Shown: in pieces, positions 1-13,541 of the stretch | Numbering within the stretch: the first letter of the stretch is position 1 | Layout of the letters: the number at the start of each line of letters is the position of its first letter | Assembly: GCA_000499405.2 (NCBI GenBank) | Contig: HG738138.1 | Span: 7,686,888-7,750,887, forward strand | Direction of reading: 5' to 3' | Source: Onchocerca volvulus | Lineage: Eukaryota; Nematoda; Chromadorea; Rhabditida; Onchocercidae | Length of the DNA stretch: 64,000 nucleotides | Program-made: the position numbers and the translations under genes | The notes under the pieces: model-generated | Databases searched by the model: none | What the model was told of the DNA's origin: nothing | Seen by the model: the letters and a program-made list of their open reading frames with translations, nothing else

Positions 1-455
1 AGGTCATTCGAAGAAGGCAGAACTCAAATGACAAGTTAAATTCTCCTCAACAATCGGTAGTGCAAAAGAATCCTATTCGTTATCTTGAACGATTAAGGAA
101 AAAAAAAAAGTAATTTTCAATACAAACTTACAGATCGAAAATATGAGTACCAGCAGCATTGCGATGAAAGAAAAGGGTGTGTGGAAATCTGAAACGTATC
201 AGAATGAGGTAAGTATACTTACTGAATAAAAGTTATGGACGATACAAAAAATCAGTTCAATCGAAGTTGAACTTATTCAAATATCTCGGTGAGCAGGAGA
301 TTTTGGAGGATTGTTTAGATTTTCTGCTCAAGGAAATGAAATGTGTTTTTGAAAATGTGAATAAAATTGGTCAGAAATTAATAAAAAAAAAATTTGTTAA
401 CAAGAAAAAACAGGAAACAACACAGCGTTGGGGATGGGATGATGCATTTGTATGA
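1..455 (+). CDS. 3' end of an unrecognised gene (partial)
   Basis: Three short open segments join in phase 0: about 3-56 (donor gtagtg), 134-208 (acceptor acttacag, strong donor GAG|gtaagt) and 297-455 (acceptor gagcag, stop TGA at 453-455). The predicted tail is hydrophilic and lysine-rich and ends in ...RWGWDDAFV. I recognise no domain. The gene would enter from the left edge. An AATAAA at 692-697 could be its poly(A) signal. The first segment also stays open to a TAA at 111-113, so it could instead be a terminal exon by itself; the 134-208 exon contains an ATG at 143 and could be a first coding exon. The function is unknown, and the evidence is only splice signals and phase. Confidence 0.4.
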
Positions 456-3400
456 GGAGTGTGTGGAAAAGGAGAAAAGAAAATGGGAAAGGAACAGGTA
501 GAAAGTATTATGTTCAAGTGAAAATCAACGATGGCCGGATGGTTGGATGAAGTGCGTAACTAGGAGTGGAAGGCACCGCATCCTTGAACGTCCACGAAAT
601 GACCTTGGCGCCCCTCCCCAATCAAGATTATCCAAAACGATCCATCCGGGATGCGACGTCGTCCCTTCACCTTCATCCTTCTTCAATAACAAATAAATAC
701 TACAATATCTCCTGCATTCATATCCCATCGTACTGTTCTCATCTGATCCCTTTCAGGACAGTTCATCGTCCATTCATTTCTAGTAACTCGTCGTAAGCAG
801 TATTCAATTTCGCATCTTTCTCATCATCATCATCATCAGTAACGGTCTTCGTCATTATCATCATCATCATCATCATATAAACAAGTGTACATACACTTCA
901 CAACATTCCCGAGTAGTCGTTTCCATCCATTAGAAAAGAAAAAGTGGAAGTGTTTCATACAGAAGTGCACAATCAGAGTATACCGACCGAGACCTTAACT
1001 AGCAATAAGTGGAGAAGGGAGGAACCTGTATGTGACACTTCCTGTCATCATTACCTGAACATCACAATAAACTCCTTGCCCTTGTTTCTTCAGTGTCTCC
1101 TGACGTGATAATAATGATAAGCCTTGCAATCATCAATATTTTTAACGAAATGAGAACTTCTGGAAAAATGAATTTGGTGGTGTGAAAGACAATGCGGGAA
1201 ACGAAAGTGTTTCAGTGAAATGATGCATCGAAAGTTGGATTAGAGACTGCAATGATTCAGGAATCAGGATGGATTTGAATGATCAGTGAAACGATGTGGA
1301 CTGAAGCTACCATACTGGAAAAAGTTATGCTAGCTTTCGAACTGATGGAAGGGTAGGAGGAATACAATACAATGCAATAAGTCACGCGCAGGGAGAGAGC
1401 TAATAACAGTTCGCACAACGCCGATGCAGCGCTTTCAATGGCGGTGTTTGGGAAAGTGGTGATGTGATGATGATCTGTTCCAGCGATCCATCCATCCATC
1501 CGAATCTCAAAAGCCATCATCGACTTGTCTCCTCCCTCACTCCTAGCCTTCAGCAGCGATAAACAAGGAAGAACCGGTGGTTGCTCTCCTCACTACTTTC
1601 AACTCCTGAAGCTGCTGCAGTTGGCAGTTATCAGATAATCTAACCTAACGACTGATATCAAGATTTCCCATGCATATCACAGACATTGTTATCATTTCGG
1701 TACTCTTATCCACATTACCCTTACTACTGTCCCCATGATATTGCCATGTTCCATGACATCACCATTATTATTGTTACTCTCACTATCACCATCATTATAA
1801 TCATCTTATCAGCTTCATGAGCACTACCTCTATCATTAATACTATGCAGAACTGCGGTGATTCAAAGCAAAAGATCATTTGTTTTGTGATCTCACAAATC
1901 TGTTATTTTATAGATTCATCATTATTTCTCCAAAAAATTGCACATTTATCTTCACATGCATCAGTGAAAGAAGGAAACATTGGACAGAACAGTTCAGGCG
2001 AGTGAAGTTAGCAATTACAATTAAATTCGAAAAATTTGTGATATTTTGGAAACTGCAGCTAGCAGGCTTATGAAGCCTATTGTAAAATACATTAATCGAA
2101 GGAGCTTCTTTCTGAATCTTTAAATCTTGCGCTCAAAATCTCTCTTTCATGAAGAGATTCCAAAATTGAATGAAATTTCAGGCAATATCGCGGATAGGGA
2201 AAGGTGGTGTGTGTAGATGTAGGGAATGAATTAACCAGTTACGACGAAACAGATGAAGGAAGAGGAGGAAAAAGGATGGTGATGATGGCGTAAGAGTGAA
2301 GGTCGGATGACTGTTTTGTACGGGAAAATGCGACGGGTGAACTTGATGATACATTGGGGCAAACGAATCGTCTCGAACCGACCTAATTTTCCTTATCAAC
2401 TTTCTGCTCTGACTACTTTCCCCCGATCAAGAGGCATATGGCTCTAACGATGAAAATCCGGACGTTCAACATTGCTTTACTTTTCCCCACTCTTCAGAAA
2501 CTCGACTCTTCGATTCAGGCTTGAACCCACCACTACCTCTCCTCTCCCCCATCTCTCTACTTTCCTTTTCTTCCAGAAGTTTTTCTTTTATAGATTCGGG
2601 ATAAACCAAGGTCAGACTACTGCAAGAATTTTATGAATAATGGATTTAAATTGTAGTTGCAAGTGTAATAAAAAAGATCACTGCTAAGATAGACAAATTG
2701 AACTTCAATTTTCATTTTTTAAAAATTATTGAGGTGAAATCATAGCACCATCTATAAAATATTCGGGACCTAATCAAGTTTTCCAGGATGTTTATAGTGC
2801 AAAGAACAGAAGACACCTTTAGAAGGCACAACTCAATTAATCAGTAGTCCTGTTTGACATATATTTCGAAGTCAACAAAAAAAAAAAAATTCCCTGACTA
2901 TAACTTGGTATTGCCTCATCCTTAGATATTCGTATAACAAATTCGGATAAAGAATTTAATACAACTCATATTTCCCAATGACAAGGTTGCTATTACTTAT
3001 CGTTTTTGCAAAGAACATTCAAATTCGCAGGAAAATTTGAAAAACGTGATGACTGATGACCTAATGATGATAATTACTGTTAATTTTTTTCCTATAACAT
3101 AGACGATGAAAAAAGGTCAACAATGGTATTATTAATGAAAAAATGTATTGCACTTTGCATGATTCCAATGGATGAATAATGGTATTAGTACAAATACTAC
3201 AGCTAGAGAAAACAATTAGTACTTCTTACTTTGGAAGTGAGAGGTTGAGAAAAGGTACCATAAGAATTACTTTGGATGGTCAGGCATGAAGCTATTGAAT
3301 ATTTGTCACTATTGAATATTTGATCCCACGGGATGCAGTAGGATCGCAGATACAGCAAGACTTTCAGTAGAAATTCAATTTTTTTACGTCAGAAATGATT

Positions 3401-3486
3401 TGATGGATTTTAGATAAACATGCTGTGTACACAAAATCGACTACATGATTTTTACAATGGTGCTTTCAGATTCAGAATGAGCAGTT
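456..3486. other. Non-coding stretch with GC-richer patches
   Basis: I see no supportable gene here. GC-richer, pyrimidine- or purine-rich patches (about 540-700, 1380-1620 and 2480-2590) stand out from the AT-rich surroundings and carry open frames in several phases that look like shadows. An 87-codon minus-strand frame at 1257-1520 has no splice partner that I can find. Confidence 0.5.
814..877. repeat. TCA/CAT trinucleotide microsatellite
   Basis: Two runs of (TCA)n, at about 814-838 and 853-876, are separated by a short interruption. Confidence 0.85.
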
Positions 3487-3717
3487 ATGAGCACCATAGA
3501 TGAGAATATCGGAAAGTTTATACAAGTTATCTGGAATCATAATACCACATTCAGCTATGAGGCAGGGAAAGCAATGAAAAGCAAGAGACAAGAGATCTAT
3601 GCTAAAATGAATGCTCGCGCTTCATGTTCTGATCTCCCAGTAAATGAAATGGATTTCTCGACAACAAAACAATTGTCCGGATGGACCCCGGTTGCACTTC
3701 GCAGAAAACGGAATTAG
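3487..3717 (+). CDS. Candidate small single-exon gene, unknown
   Basis: A 76-codon frame starts MSTIDENIGK and ends TPVALRRKRN-stop. A good acceptor (gctttcag, ending at about 3470) lies just upstream of the ATG and would suit trans-splicing of a leader. First codon positions are purine-rich, as in coding sequence. Against it, another ATG lies upstream in a different frame, there is no recognisable domain, and no partner exon is visible. It could be a shadow or a terminal exon of a gene I did not resolve. Confidence 0.25.
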   Translation: MSTIDENIGKFIQVIWNHNTTFSYEAGKAMKSKRQEIYAKMNARASCSDLPVNEMDFSTTKQLSGWTPVALRRKRN

Positions 3718-3779
3718 TTTGAAGGACAATCATAAAATGTGGGTAGTTTTGATTGCTGCTGCACAGGCGTAACAGCACT

Positions 3780-4010
3780 CGCTCTTCAGTCCTTAGGTGA
3801 TGTGTGTTGTGGTAGTAAACGATGATGATGATTCTAGTAGGCCCCTGTTTCTTCCCCTTCCCATTCGGTCGGTTCGGTTGGGTTGGGTATCGGTGATCGT
3901 CATCCGTCTCCCCGGAGGCCGACCGTCCGCCCGCCCTTCTACATCTTTCCAAACTTTTCATTTTGCCGAAGGTCACGAGCCTCCACAGAATGATGAATCC
4001 CATGGTAAAA
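3780..4010. other. GC-rich island
   Basis: This patch is much richer in G+C than its flanks, with CCGTCCGCCCGCCC-like pyrimidine runs at about 3920-3940. It is open on both strands (162 codons on + from 3797; 133 codons on - from 4003), as expected of GC-rich DNA with few stop codons. No splice signals or domains support coding. A promoter or untranslated exon is possible. Confidence 0.4.
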
Positions 4011-5274
4011 CAGAAGAAGGCAGGAGGGACAGTGACAACACTGTTTTGCGGCAGCCGTCATTCGAAACCCAAACACTATTAAACGTTCACTTAATAAATG
4101 TTGTACAAAAAGCGCATCACTTCTTCCTTACTTTCCTTCCGTGTTCCATTCCTGTACCTGATTCATACTATTCGTACCGTGCCGTCCGTTTCTACGACTC
4201 ATCCTGTTCCTTCTTCCCATCACACTATTCTGAATTATCCGAAACGAAACTGATTTGGAATTGGTTTTATCAACTTGAATATTAAATGATGAAATCAGTT
4301 CCTCAATGCTTCTGGATCAAGCGAAGGCAGCAGACCTTAGTAAGATCCAGAAAGTAAGAGATCCAATTAATTGTATAATAGCATTTTGTGTGCAAAATAT
4401 AGCGACATGAAAAAAGAAGAATCCGGAATTCTGAATTCTTGATTGCATCATGGAAAATTGAATTCGAATCAAACAGCTTCCACCTCTTTTCTTCGCAGTA
4501 AAATAGCTTATTTCGGTGGCAACCATCTTTGAAACTGCTTTAATTCTAATTAGTCCCATCCCAATAGGAAAAGGATCTGAGCAGATGGAGATGGCACATC
4601 GTCTCATTTCAAGATCTTATAAAGCTCCTTGCCAATTAAGAATACAATAACAATTTTTTCTTAGATTTAATTTCATCATACTTTGTCAAATTGATCATTT
4701 TTAAATCATCTTGTCATTGCACTTTGTAATGATGGAATATAGTGAATAATGAAAATCACATGCCGAAAGCCTCCAAGCACCCAACCCGAATTAGTCAAAA
4801 TGTTTCTTGGAGATTTCTTTCTTAAAATATTATCGCTAATGACAAATAGGAAGAAATTGAAGATGTTATGATTTATTTTGCATAATCATTTTATGATCCT
4901 CCAAGATTTTTTATGGCGACGATGATGGTGATAATAATGGTGATGAATAATGATGATGACGATTTATAAACGATGCATTATTCATACTAATGGTGCTTTC
5001 TCCTTTTATCTTCTAATTTTGTTCTTTTCTGTCATTTCATCCTATCTTCTCCGACCTCTCTTTTACCTGATTGAATGATACCTAAGCCATTCTAGAGTTC
5101 AGTGCAATGATGGAAGCAATGGATTACCAAAGCTTGTCACTCGAAACAACTGTGAACCATTGATCACAACAATCTGTTTGAGATGATTGTTGTAAAGCGT
5201 TTTGATCCAAACAATACAAAAACGAATTTCTAAAACTGTTCTGATGTTGAACAGCTGGTGAACATGTGCGTGTT
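4011..5274. other. Non-coding stretch with GAT/GGTGAT repeats
   Basis: No supportable gene. A degenerate GATGATGGTGATAATAATGGT-type repeat lies at about 4918-4965. A 96-codon minus frame (4317-4607) with a hydrophobic end has no supporting splice or domain evidence. Confidence 0.45.
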
Positions 5275-5508
5275 TTATTGTGCCTTAAATGCTTCTTCCG
5301 AAGATTTCTTTGGCACAACGATGCTAATGATGACAGATTTTTGGAAATAAAATTTTTTAGAATTGAGGAAGCATGCTTACCATGTCTCCTCAAATAATTC
5401 ATTCCTCTCAATGCAAGAAGATATCCAGAAGTTAGTTTTGGGAAATCTCATTGGTGGATAACATAGAAAATTTTCAGCTATTGGTGACAGTGGACAGAGC
5501 TTTAGATC
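5275..5508 (-). CDS. Possible last two exons of an unknown minus-strand gene
   Basis: Exon 5381-5508 (42 codons plus two bases, strong donor GTAAGC) joins in phase to exon 5275-5323 (acceptor atcattag, stop TAA). The end of the product reads IVVPKKSSEEAFKAQ. An AATAAA overlaps the stop codon. The upstream end is unresolved: the acceptor before the first exon is weak and no start exon joins in phase. No domain is recognised. Two short exons in AT-rich DNA can match by chance. Confidence 0.28.
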
Positions 5509-5600
5509 CTATCATGCCTTGTTTGAATTGCTGCAACTTACTACAAGCTTCTGATCCAAAAAAATAGGATAGTTGTATGAAAAAGAAGCAAACTGTCCAT

Positions 5601-6656
5601 GTTATCAGCAAATTCAATCACTTAGTCAACAAAATTCTTTGGAAAGCCACATGCAAATAAGAGGAATGCCTTTATTATTCATGAATGCCCATGTGTATGT
5701 ATCAATTTACTTGCATATCTTCCAACAGATATTTCTGTCTATGAGACGGGGATTAATGCTCTTCGGCTAACTGTTGTAGTTGGTACTCCTTCTATTAACT
5801 GTCAGTTTTGTGAATTGAAAAATTTCATTCTGGTAAAATATGAAATTATGTTTGGGAACTATTTCTTCCAACTGATAACGCTTCTTAGTACACGAATTCG
5901 AAAAACGACCAAAGAATTCCGAATGACTGGTCAATTAATTCGCATTGTCTGCAGATCAGTTTTTCGGTACTGCCTTCCACACTCCGTAACTGTAATAATT
6001 TGATTTCCTGTGCATGTTTCGGAAATAAGATGGTATGATGAACTTCCGGTCCCACGTATCATCGACAGCACTGGCGCCCAGATGGCGTTAGTTGGATAGC
6101 AGAACAAGGTGCTTTCAACGCTTGTTTATGCGAAAGATTTTTGTCGATAAGCAAATATTTATGACAATAGGCTGTGAAATATCTGTAGTTTTATCATTAA
6201 TTCTGAAAGTTGTGTGGAGTATTCAATTCATGATTTTTTAAACAGAAATTCACGAAATACGTACAGTGAAAAGGAGAGGCAGTCGTCGCATCAGCCCTCG
6301 TTTATTTCCACCTTTCGCAACTCCTCAGTATGCTAATTTGGGTCGGAATGTGTTTTTTCGTGGTCTCTTTGGGATTGACAAGATTTTTCAAGATTGAATT
6401 AGTAACTTTTGCAGATTGTTTGAACACAAATACTCTGCAGACTTCAATGGAGCATTCATTTCATAGAAAAGATTATTTTTCCGCTAAATGAGCAATTTTT
6501 GTCTTCCAAATAGTAAAATATTTTATTCGAATGGATGTAATTTCACTGTGAAAGTATTGGTGTGCAAGTAAACGTGCGGGGCAATGAAAGCACAATTTAA
6601 ACAGGACAGCACAAACTTTTCATTCAAGTTCATCGGAATTTTCACTTTTATTGAGA

Positions 6657-6688
<32 letters not shown>

Positions 6689-9600
6689 CCATTTAAGTGC
6701 GTGTATATGATGAATGAGTGGGTACATAACCATATTCACCATCGAAAACTTCTATTTCCTGATAGAAAGATGTATACGGCGGTAGTAATGGCTGCTATTC
6801 CAGGGTGAAAAGGAGGTGGCCATGGCCGTGGCCGCCATTCAGGGTGGAGGTTGCGCAAGGATAATGCCATGAAAACTGGAACAGGGGGCGAGAATTAAAT
6901 GGATTCTGCTCTCGCCCTTCTCCGAGTGCACTCATCTTCCTTCCTTTCTATTTTGCCTTTATCGGAGTGATTGGTTTGGCCTTGAAGATCAACTAGTGAA
7001 TCGAGATTGATTGTAAACTGGAAGGGTTCGGAACTGTGGTAAGAGATTGGAAGAGAAGAAAAGAAAAAAGAAGAGTAAGATCAGCCCCGTCCGAACTCAT
7101 CATCTCACCGTCACCGATCAACGTCCCGACATATTTAGTCATTTTCCGCAAAATGAAAAGGTTCATAACCCCGGAGAAACAGCGCTCTCCCTTCTCTTCT
7201 TGCAAACTTCAGAACTGGCCTTACTCTGCCTGCAAACAACACATCACTCACTGATCATATAATAAATTGCAAATATTTCTACCTAAAATTCAAGTCTTCA
7301 AACTTAAACCAAGTTCATTAATTACAAGAAATCAAATTTTTGTTATAGTCGCACTTTCAATTGCTATTTAATCTTCTAATCAATCGTATTATCGCCAGTA
7401 AATCACTTAATATTTTTCATTTCAGGTCAGCTCGCTCATTTTCCTTCTTTTCTGAATGGATATATAAATATTATTTACAGAATCAGTTGAAACATCCGAC
7501 GTGCTTGCTAGTATCCTACGGGAAGATTGTCTGCACTAAATAATCTGAACTACTTCGAGAAATGTTTGGTACCTTCATGTGCCCATAGTCCATGACTGGA
7601 CAAATTTTTACTTTTCCAACTACTTTCAAATTTACTGGTGTTGAAATGAATTCATTAAAGGTAAAAATATTTTGTGGAAAAGCATTGAAGAGATCTGACG
7701 GTTGAGGTAGCACCATACTTTTAATCATCTTGGATGCATTTTGTCCACTAAATGGTCATAAGTGATAGCATTTACACTTGGAAAGAGGTCAAGATGACCA
7801 TACAGAACTTTCTCTAAAATTTCTCTCCATCTTCACTTTCCGAAAATCTTGAACATTGATAAGCAAATGAGATATTCGTGCAGTTAAAAGGCCGTTGAAC
7901 TACTGCAACAGTCACTGTTCACAGAAATTTTTTGTTTAACCAGTTTGTAAATGATTCAACAACTGATTTAATGTTTGTCGCTAATTATTTCATTCAGTCT
8001 GTTACAGCCAAATGAAAATAATGAAATTTGAATTAAGTATGGCAACATTAAATATCGATTTATGAAATTCCTAAAATTAAGCTTTCTGAAACTTCTGTGG
8101 AGTAGGATGTTTACGAAAATAATTGTGTGCATTTGGCGAAAAATAAGCACGTGGATTCTGAAATTTGCTCAAAATTTGTGGTCTCCAACAATCATAATTC
8201 AAGAAAATTTCCGGAAATTTTTGTCACCTTCGTGGATTCTTATTATGATTTTTTGATATAGAAGCAATCGTTCCATCATCCGTTTTGAAATCTGGAATTG
8301 AACTTTCTCACTTAATATTACTTAAGAGTTATAAGATTTCTAATTCGAAATCAGTTAAGAACTTGTAACATTTTTTCTGGAGTATTTTATTTTCTGGAAT
8401 AAAGAAATCAGTATACCATAATTCAAAAATATCGTATTGTAGTGACAAAAAATTATTCATTCCATCTCCGAAGATTGAGAAAAGTTGGAATTTTCAAGCA
8501 AAAATAAAGTACCTTCAGTGATTCAGTCACGGTCATAGCTGAACTGAGAGAAATTCATTTCAAAAGGGCAAGAAATTAACTTTTAAAATATGAAAATTGA
8601 TATGCTTTAATCATTAAAAATGAAATTACAAGTTTTGCAGCCGAGATTCGTGAAAGTCAAGCCTTATGTAAAGTTTACAATTTCTGTGTCCTGGAGGATA
8701 AGAGATGAATTTTGACGTAAATCACCACATAAACTTATTTGACGTAAACATTGATTCTATTATACAATTCTAAGAGAAATGTTGACAAAAATATTTACAA
8801 GAAGTAGATTCTTCAATGATAAATTACAATGTTGGAGAAATTCAATGAAGAAATTTGTGCAAAATTTGGGATTGTTGCTGCAACTCACGGAAATTAAGCA
8901 CAACGCGATTTCATAAAACAACAGATCTGTTAATTAGTTACTGTAGTTTTCTATAAAAGTCCTAATTAAACAACATTTTCCAGATATGCATCGAAAAAGT
9001 GGGAGCTTTCTACTCCCATGGTTACAGGGATATCATTTCAAGTAAAAAAATTTAACAGTATAAAGAGCCAAAGAGAGAGAGGGAGAGAAATGAATTGTAG
9101 TCGAAAGATTGTCATAAGTTCCTTCAGAACCTACAGAACTGTTATTCAGAACAATAAGCAAGAATGGTATAAATCTCTACACATGGCTAGTTTAACAAAT
9201 CGAATTTGTTTTCAGTTGCTTCCATCAGTAAAAAAGATTTTTTTAATCACTTCGCTCCATTATCAGCTTTTCTTCTCTTAACCACTATGTTATACAGTGT
9301 TGCTGCAATTACACGAATTATTTACAGCAATTCTTAACAACTTGTGACACATCATTTAACGAAATCTTACTCATTTCTGGAATTATTTTAGCCGTCTGAT
9401 TAAGGGCGACTTCGCTAACTCCTATCATCTTTGAAAGTTCAGGACCATTCAGGACAATCTTGTTAAATTCGATCATCTTCGAAAGCGTTTTGCTTATTCC
9501 GTTAGTGAATGTTCAACAGTAAAGCAGTCCTGAATTTTAAATTGCATGTTACAGTGAACGATCGAAGGCTTAGATTTTTATTGTCAAAAAATAAGATGCT

Positions 9601-12600
9601 TATTTCTGATTATTCATGTTATTTGTATTTCCTTTAATTATCAGTAAATCATTCATAGTTATTGTAAAAAAAAATTTTTCTGTAATAGAAATTTGTAATA
9701 ACATTGGAGTTATTAGAAACTTTTAAAAGCAGAAAGCTCATGCAAATTATAAGGACCGACGTTTTTGAAATCTAACAAAAACAAGGTTTAAATACGAAAA
9801 AAAATACTAATTTTAATTAGAAATATCAAATTTGAATAAGTAAAAGTTTTCTAAAAGTTAAGTTTTTTTTTTTTTTTTTTCAATATAATAGGCAATTTTC
9901 TGTTTCATTGCTTTTAAAGACTATCCTCTTCATAAACCAAATGACTTCTTCCGTAATATTATGATTATTGAAGCCGCATATTCATCTTTTTTGAAAGGTT
10001 TCACTGCACTTTTTTTTTTGCCATTTTCACGATCGCAATGATATGGTGAATTGACATCAATTTAATTTTCCTATGCTTTTTTGTTGCTGATGCTACTAGC
10101 TCAGTAGTTTTTCGTGCTGCTAGGAGTGGTGGTGATAACTGCTGCGATGGACGGGATTAAAATAATCATTTTTAGTTATAAAATCATTCCTATAAGTTTG
10201 ATTCATTTTTCTAAAAACAAGAACATAATCATAAAAGTTGGGTATTCAATACAGAAGATATTATTTAATGAAAGTATTTCTAATGGATTTCAGATGCTTT
10301 TGTTAGAAGTGCTGTTACGTTTGCATGAACTTGGACATTATGCAGTTAAAATGAGATTCACTTATGCTAATAAATTGAAAGTTTCTGATTCGAGCGGTCG
10401 TATCCATTTGTCTATCACTAAGTAAAGAATTTTATTTGCTTCACTCATTCATTCCTAGCCAGAATGAACTTCTAGAACTTCCAAAGACTACTTAATTTAT
10501 ATTCTTGTATTTGGATTTCTATATAAATTCTGAACCATCGTCAATTTCGAAATGTTCGAAATTCCTGAGATATTGTCCGAGCTTTTAAAGAAGTGAAAAT
10601 ATCTGAATGCTTTCACTTTAGAATTTAATAGTTTGCAATCATCCATAAGAAATTACACAGGCTCTGTTTTCATCTCGATAACCGTTCGAAATTATAATAA
10701 AACTAATCTGGTCCTCACATGATACATGAGAGCAAAAACTAGAATTTCTGTAGAAGTATCTGAAAATCCTAAAAATAAAACTCTGGTCTGTTGATTTCAG
10801 AAAAATTGACCTAGTTTTTGCTTCATGAATACAGCATTTAATTTAAACAAACTGCATTTTTTACTCGATATCGTTTACTTGTGAGATATTCGTTGATAGA
10901 CCAGAATTACTTTGTCATGCATTGCAGAGAACTAAATTTTAAGAATTGTTGCTGATATTGTTATTCTCATCCAGCATCTGCTTTTACTTAATAAACTGTC
11001 ACTTTTCACTTTTATCTAACCTCTGATTTCCGTCACATGCATGAAGATCAAAGGCTGAAATACCAAATATACACCCAAGAACAATTTCTACTTGTTAATT
11101 ACATGATAAATGCAAGTCTTTCTCAAATTTTAACATGGAAAAATTAAATTTAAGAATCATTTGGACAGCGAAATAGTAACATTATTATTAAAAATAGCGT
11201 CACTGGCGAAAAAACAATTAGGAAAAAAAAATGAACTTCGATTTAATTGAAGCCAATCAACTTTTCTTCATGAACTATTACTGACATGGGATTAAACAGA
11301 ATTTAGTCGATCATACATGATAACATCAAAATTCCATTACGCAAATCCTTCTCAGATTCATGATACGTATAGTATTCCAATTTGTTTGCTTGTGTGTTCT
11401 TGCTGTCAGAGTAAACGTTCGACAATTTTCTGGAATTAAATTTTAAAGGACTAGTGAATTGTTCTAAATGGTTGCATAACTCTGCGCAAATTTAGACAAC
11501 TTTTAAATTGAAACTAATATTATCCTAAAAAAAACATGTATGTAAAGTTAGGAATAATGCCATAATTATCGCACTTTTTTCAGCCTGAAAAACTTTAGCA
11601 CTACTTCAGCAACACGACAAGATTCTTAAATTTACCAATACAGTAACATTTTTTTGACATTTCGTTCTGATTTGACCTAATCTCTATACGACTGACGGAT
11701 TCATGATCAAAGACATTTCGAAAAGACATGGGATAGCAAATTTTCCTTTCTGAATTTTTTTAAGGCGATAAAATTAACTAATTAGAAATACAGGCGATGA
11801 AATAGGGGACACACATAACTTGTTGCTTGAAAAAAGTTGCAGCTCCCGAAAATTATATTTCGAAAAATCCAATTTTAGTTTTTGTAAATTAGGATTTGAA
11901 AGTGAGTTTTTTGTTTGTTTTGTGTAAGTAGCAACAAATTCCATTTTAGACATAAAAGAGACGAAAAAAGAACAGAAATGAAGATGATCTTTTGGGAATA
12001 AAATGAAAGTGTATGTTCGCTTAGCCATGTGGTGCCTCTCTACTACCCATTGCTCAGTTTCGTCAAAAAAGGAAGACAGAAACTCGTTCAAACTTGTGAG
12101 ATGTTTTGATTGAGTTATTGTTCCAAGTCGGTTTCAAGCTGAATTCAGGAAAAACGAAATAGATTTGAAGCTTATCATAGATAAAATGTGAGTCCATCTT
12201 TGAAAGAGTTGTCGGTGCGATGATTACCTCACAAAAGTGTTTTGACGGCAATAATTTCATTGGGTCAACAAAAAACATTTGATTTGCTTTATTTTTTTGA
12301 CCTATTGAGAAGCTTATGGCTTATTCATGAGTTCAATTTTAAATGAAACAATAGGCTTCAATACTTTCACAAATTATCTGATGCCAACAGATCTTTTTCT
12401 CCAACTATAAGCTGATGTCCTCATTTAAATGTTATAATGATTTTCTACGTTGAAATATATAATGATTCAATAGTGGATTTTTTTGTGTGTTGATAATGTA
12501 TAATTTCCACTTTGTAAGGGACATTGTGATGATTGTCGAATTGAAAATAACTAAGATTACAGAGATCAATCAAGCCTTTAAATTAGAGCAAAAAATTTTT

Positions 12601-13467
12601 GGAAAATTATATCCAAAAAATTTTTGCACTTCTTTCTGTAGTCGGTGGAGGAGAGCAAATGCGAACCAATGACGAAATTTTTGAGCGACAAATGTCAAGA
12701 TTTCTTCGTTTCAAACAAATTCGAAAAAGTTTCACTAATTTTGGATTTCCGATTTCATTATTTTTTCTCCTCTCTTATTTTTCTCATTGTTGGTTCCTTT
12801 ACTTAAAATTTTATCAAATTTTAAGGGATTCTTTTATCTCAAGGCATTTTTTCCTGACAATCGCCAAATCTTGAAAAAAGAATTCTTGAAGGCTTTTGGC
12901 CGTTTCTGGATTCCATTAGCACCGAATTTTTCCTCAAATGACCAAAGTTTTTAGTCTTTCATTTGATTTCTTTATTATCCATAAATTAGGCGAACTGTTG
13001 ATAAGCAAAAATTATCCACAGTAATATCTCCAAGAAATTCAACTTAAATTTAAATTAAACCCTTAAAGCGTTGAAGTGTTCGTATTAATGCGTAGTTTAA
13101 GAGAAACCTTCGAAACAAACCAGAAACAGAAAATTTAAATAACAAGTAGTGGAAGCGTCTGATGCTTATTGTAATAGGAAATGAAAAGTGAAAGGGATAA
13201 ATTAAATATGCAATAGTGTCATTTCTTCAGCCATAACGGTAAAAAATTTTAATTTTTTATTAAAAATTATTTGTTAAATTTTTCGTTAAAATCTTTAAAA
13301 AATTTTGATTTTTTCTAATTTTTTTCTTTCTTTTTTTTTTTTTTTTTCATAAATAGTTGTAAAATATTTTCAATACTATCGTCATGGACGGGAAAAAGGC
13401 GTGACATTTACGAGTGTGCGTAATGTATTTTATTCAAGTATATATGTTAACTAATCTATAGCCAATT
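5601..13467. other. Long AT-rich region without a supportable gene
   Basis: I find no gene with consistent exons. The region holds a GC-rich patch (6820-6960), the GT/AT microsatellite at 6657-6688, poly-T runs (for example 9860-9880) and many short shadow frames. An isolated open segment with good splice signals near 8986-9043 could not be joined to anything. Confidence 0.5.
6657..6688. repeat. (GT)n(AT)n compound microsatellite
   Basis: An uninterrupted GT run passes directly into an AT run. Confidence 0.9.
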
Positions 13468-13541
13468 AGAAGATTTGTCCGCCTGCTAATATATAATATG
13501 CTAATTAATCTATAGTCCAATTAGTAGACAGACAAATCTCC
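13468..13541. repeat. Short hairpin (about 22-bp stem, about 28-nt loop)
   Basis: The left arm 13468-13490 (agatttgtccgcctgctaat core) is the imperfect reverse complement of 13520-13541 (attagtagacagacaaatct core), with roughly three mismatches. The motif ctaat(ta)atctatag(t)ccaattag also occurs twice as a direct repeat, at about 13451-13468 and 13502-13523. The size resembles a small-RNA precursor, but no known family is recognised. Confidence 0.5.

Noticed and set aside
3602..4285. Long overlapping frames on both strands (133 and 162 codons)
   Set aside because: They lie in a GC-rich island where stop codons are scarce. There are no domains, no splice signals and no sensible start context.
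8986..9043. Isolated open segment with a strong acceptor (attttccag) and a gtaaaa donor
   Set aside because: No neighbouring exon joins it, and one short exon is expected by chance in this much AT-rich DNA.
11716..11740. Resemblance to miR-71 (AAAGACATGGG-TAG)
   Set aside because: An extra A breaks the mature sequence, the seed differs, and I saw no paired arm nearby.
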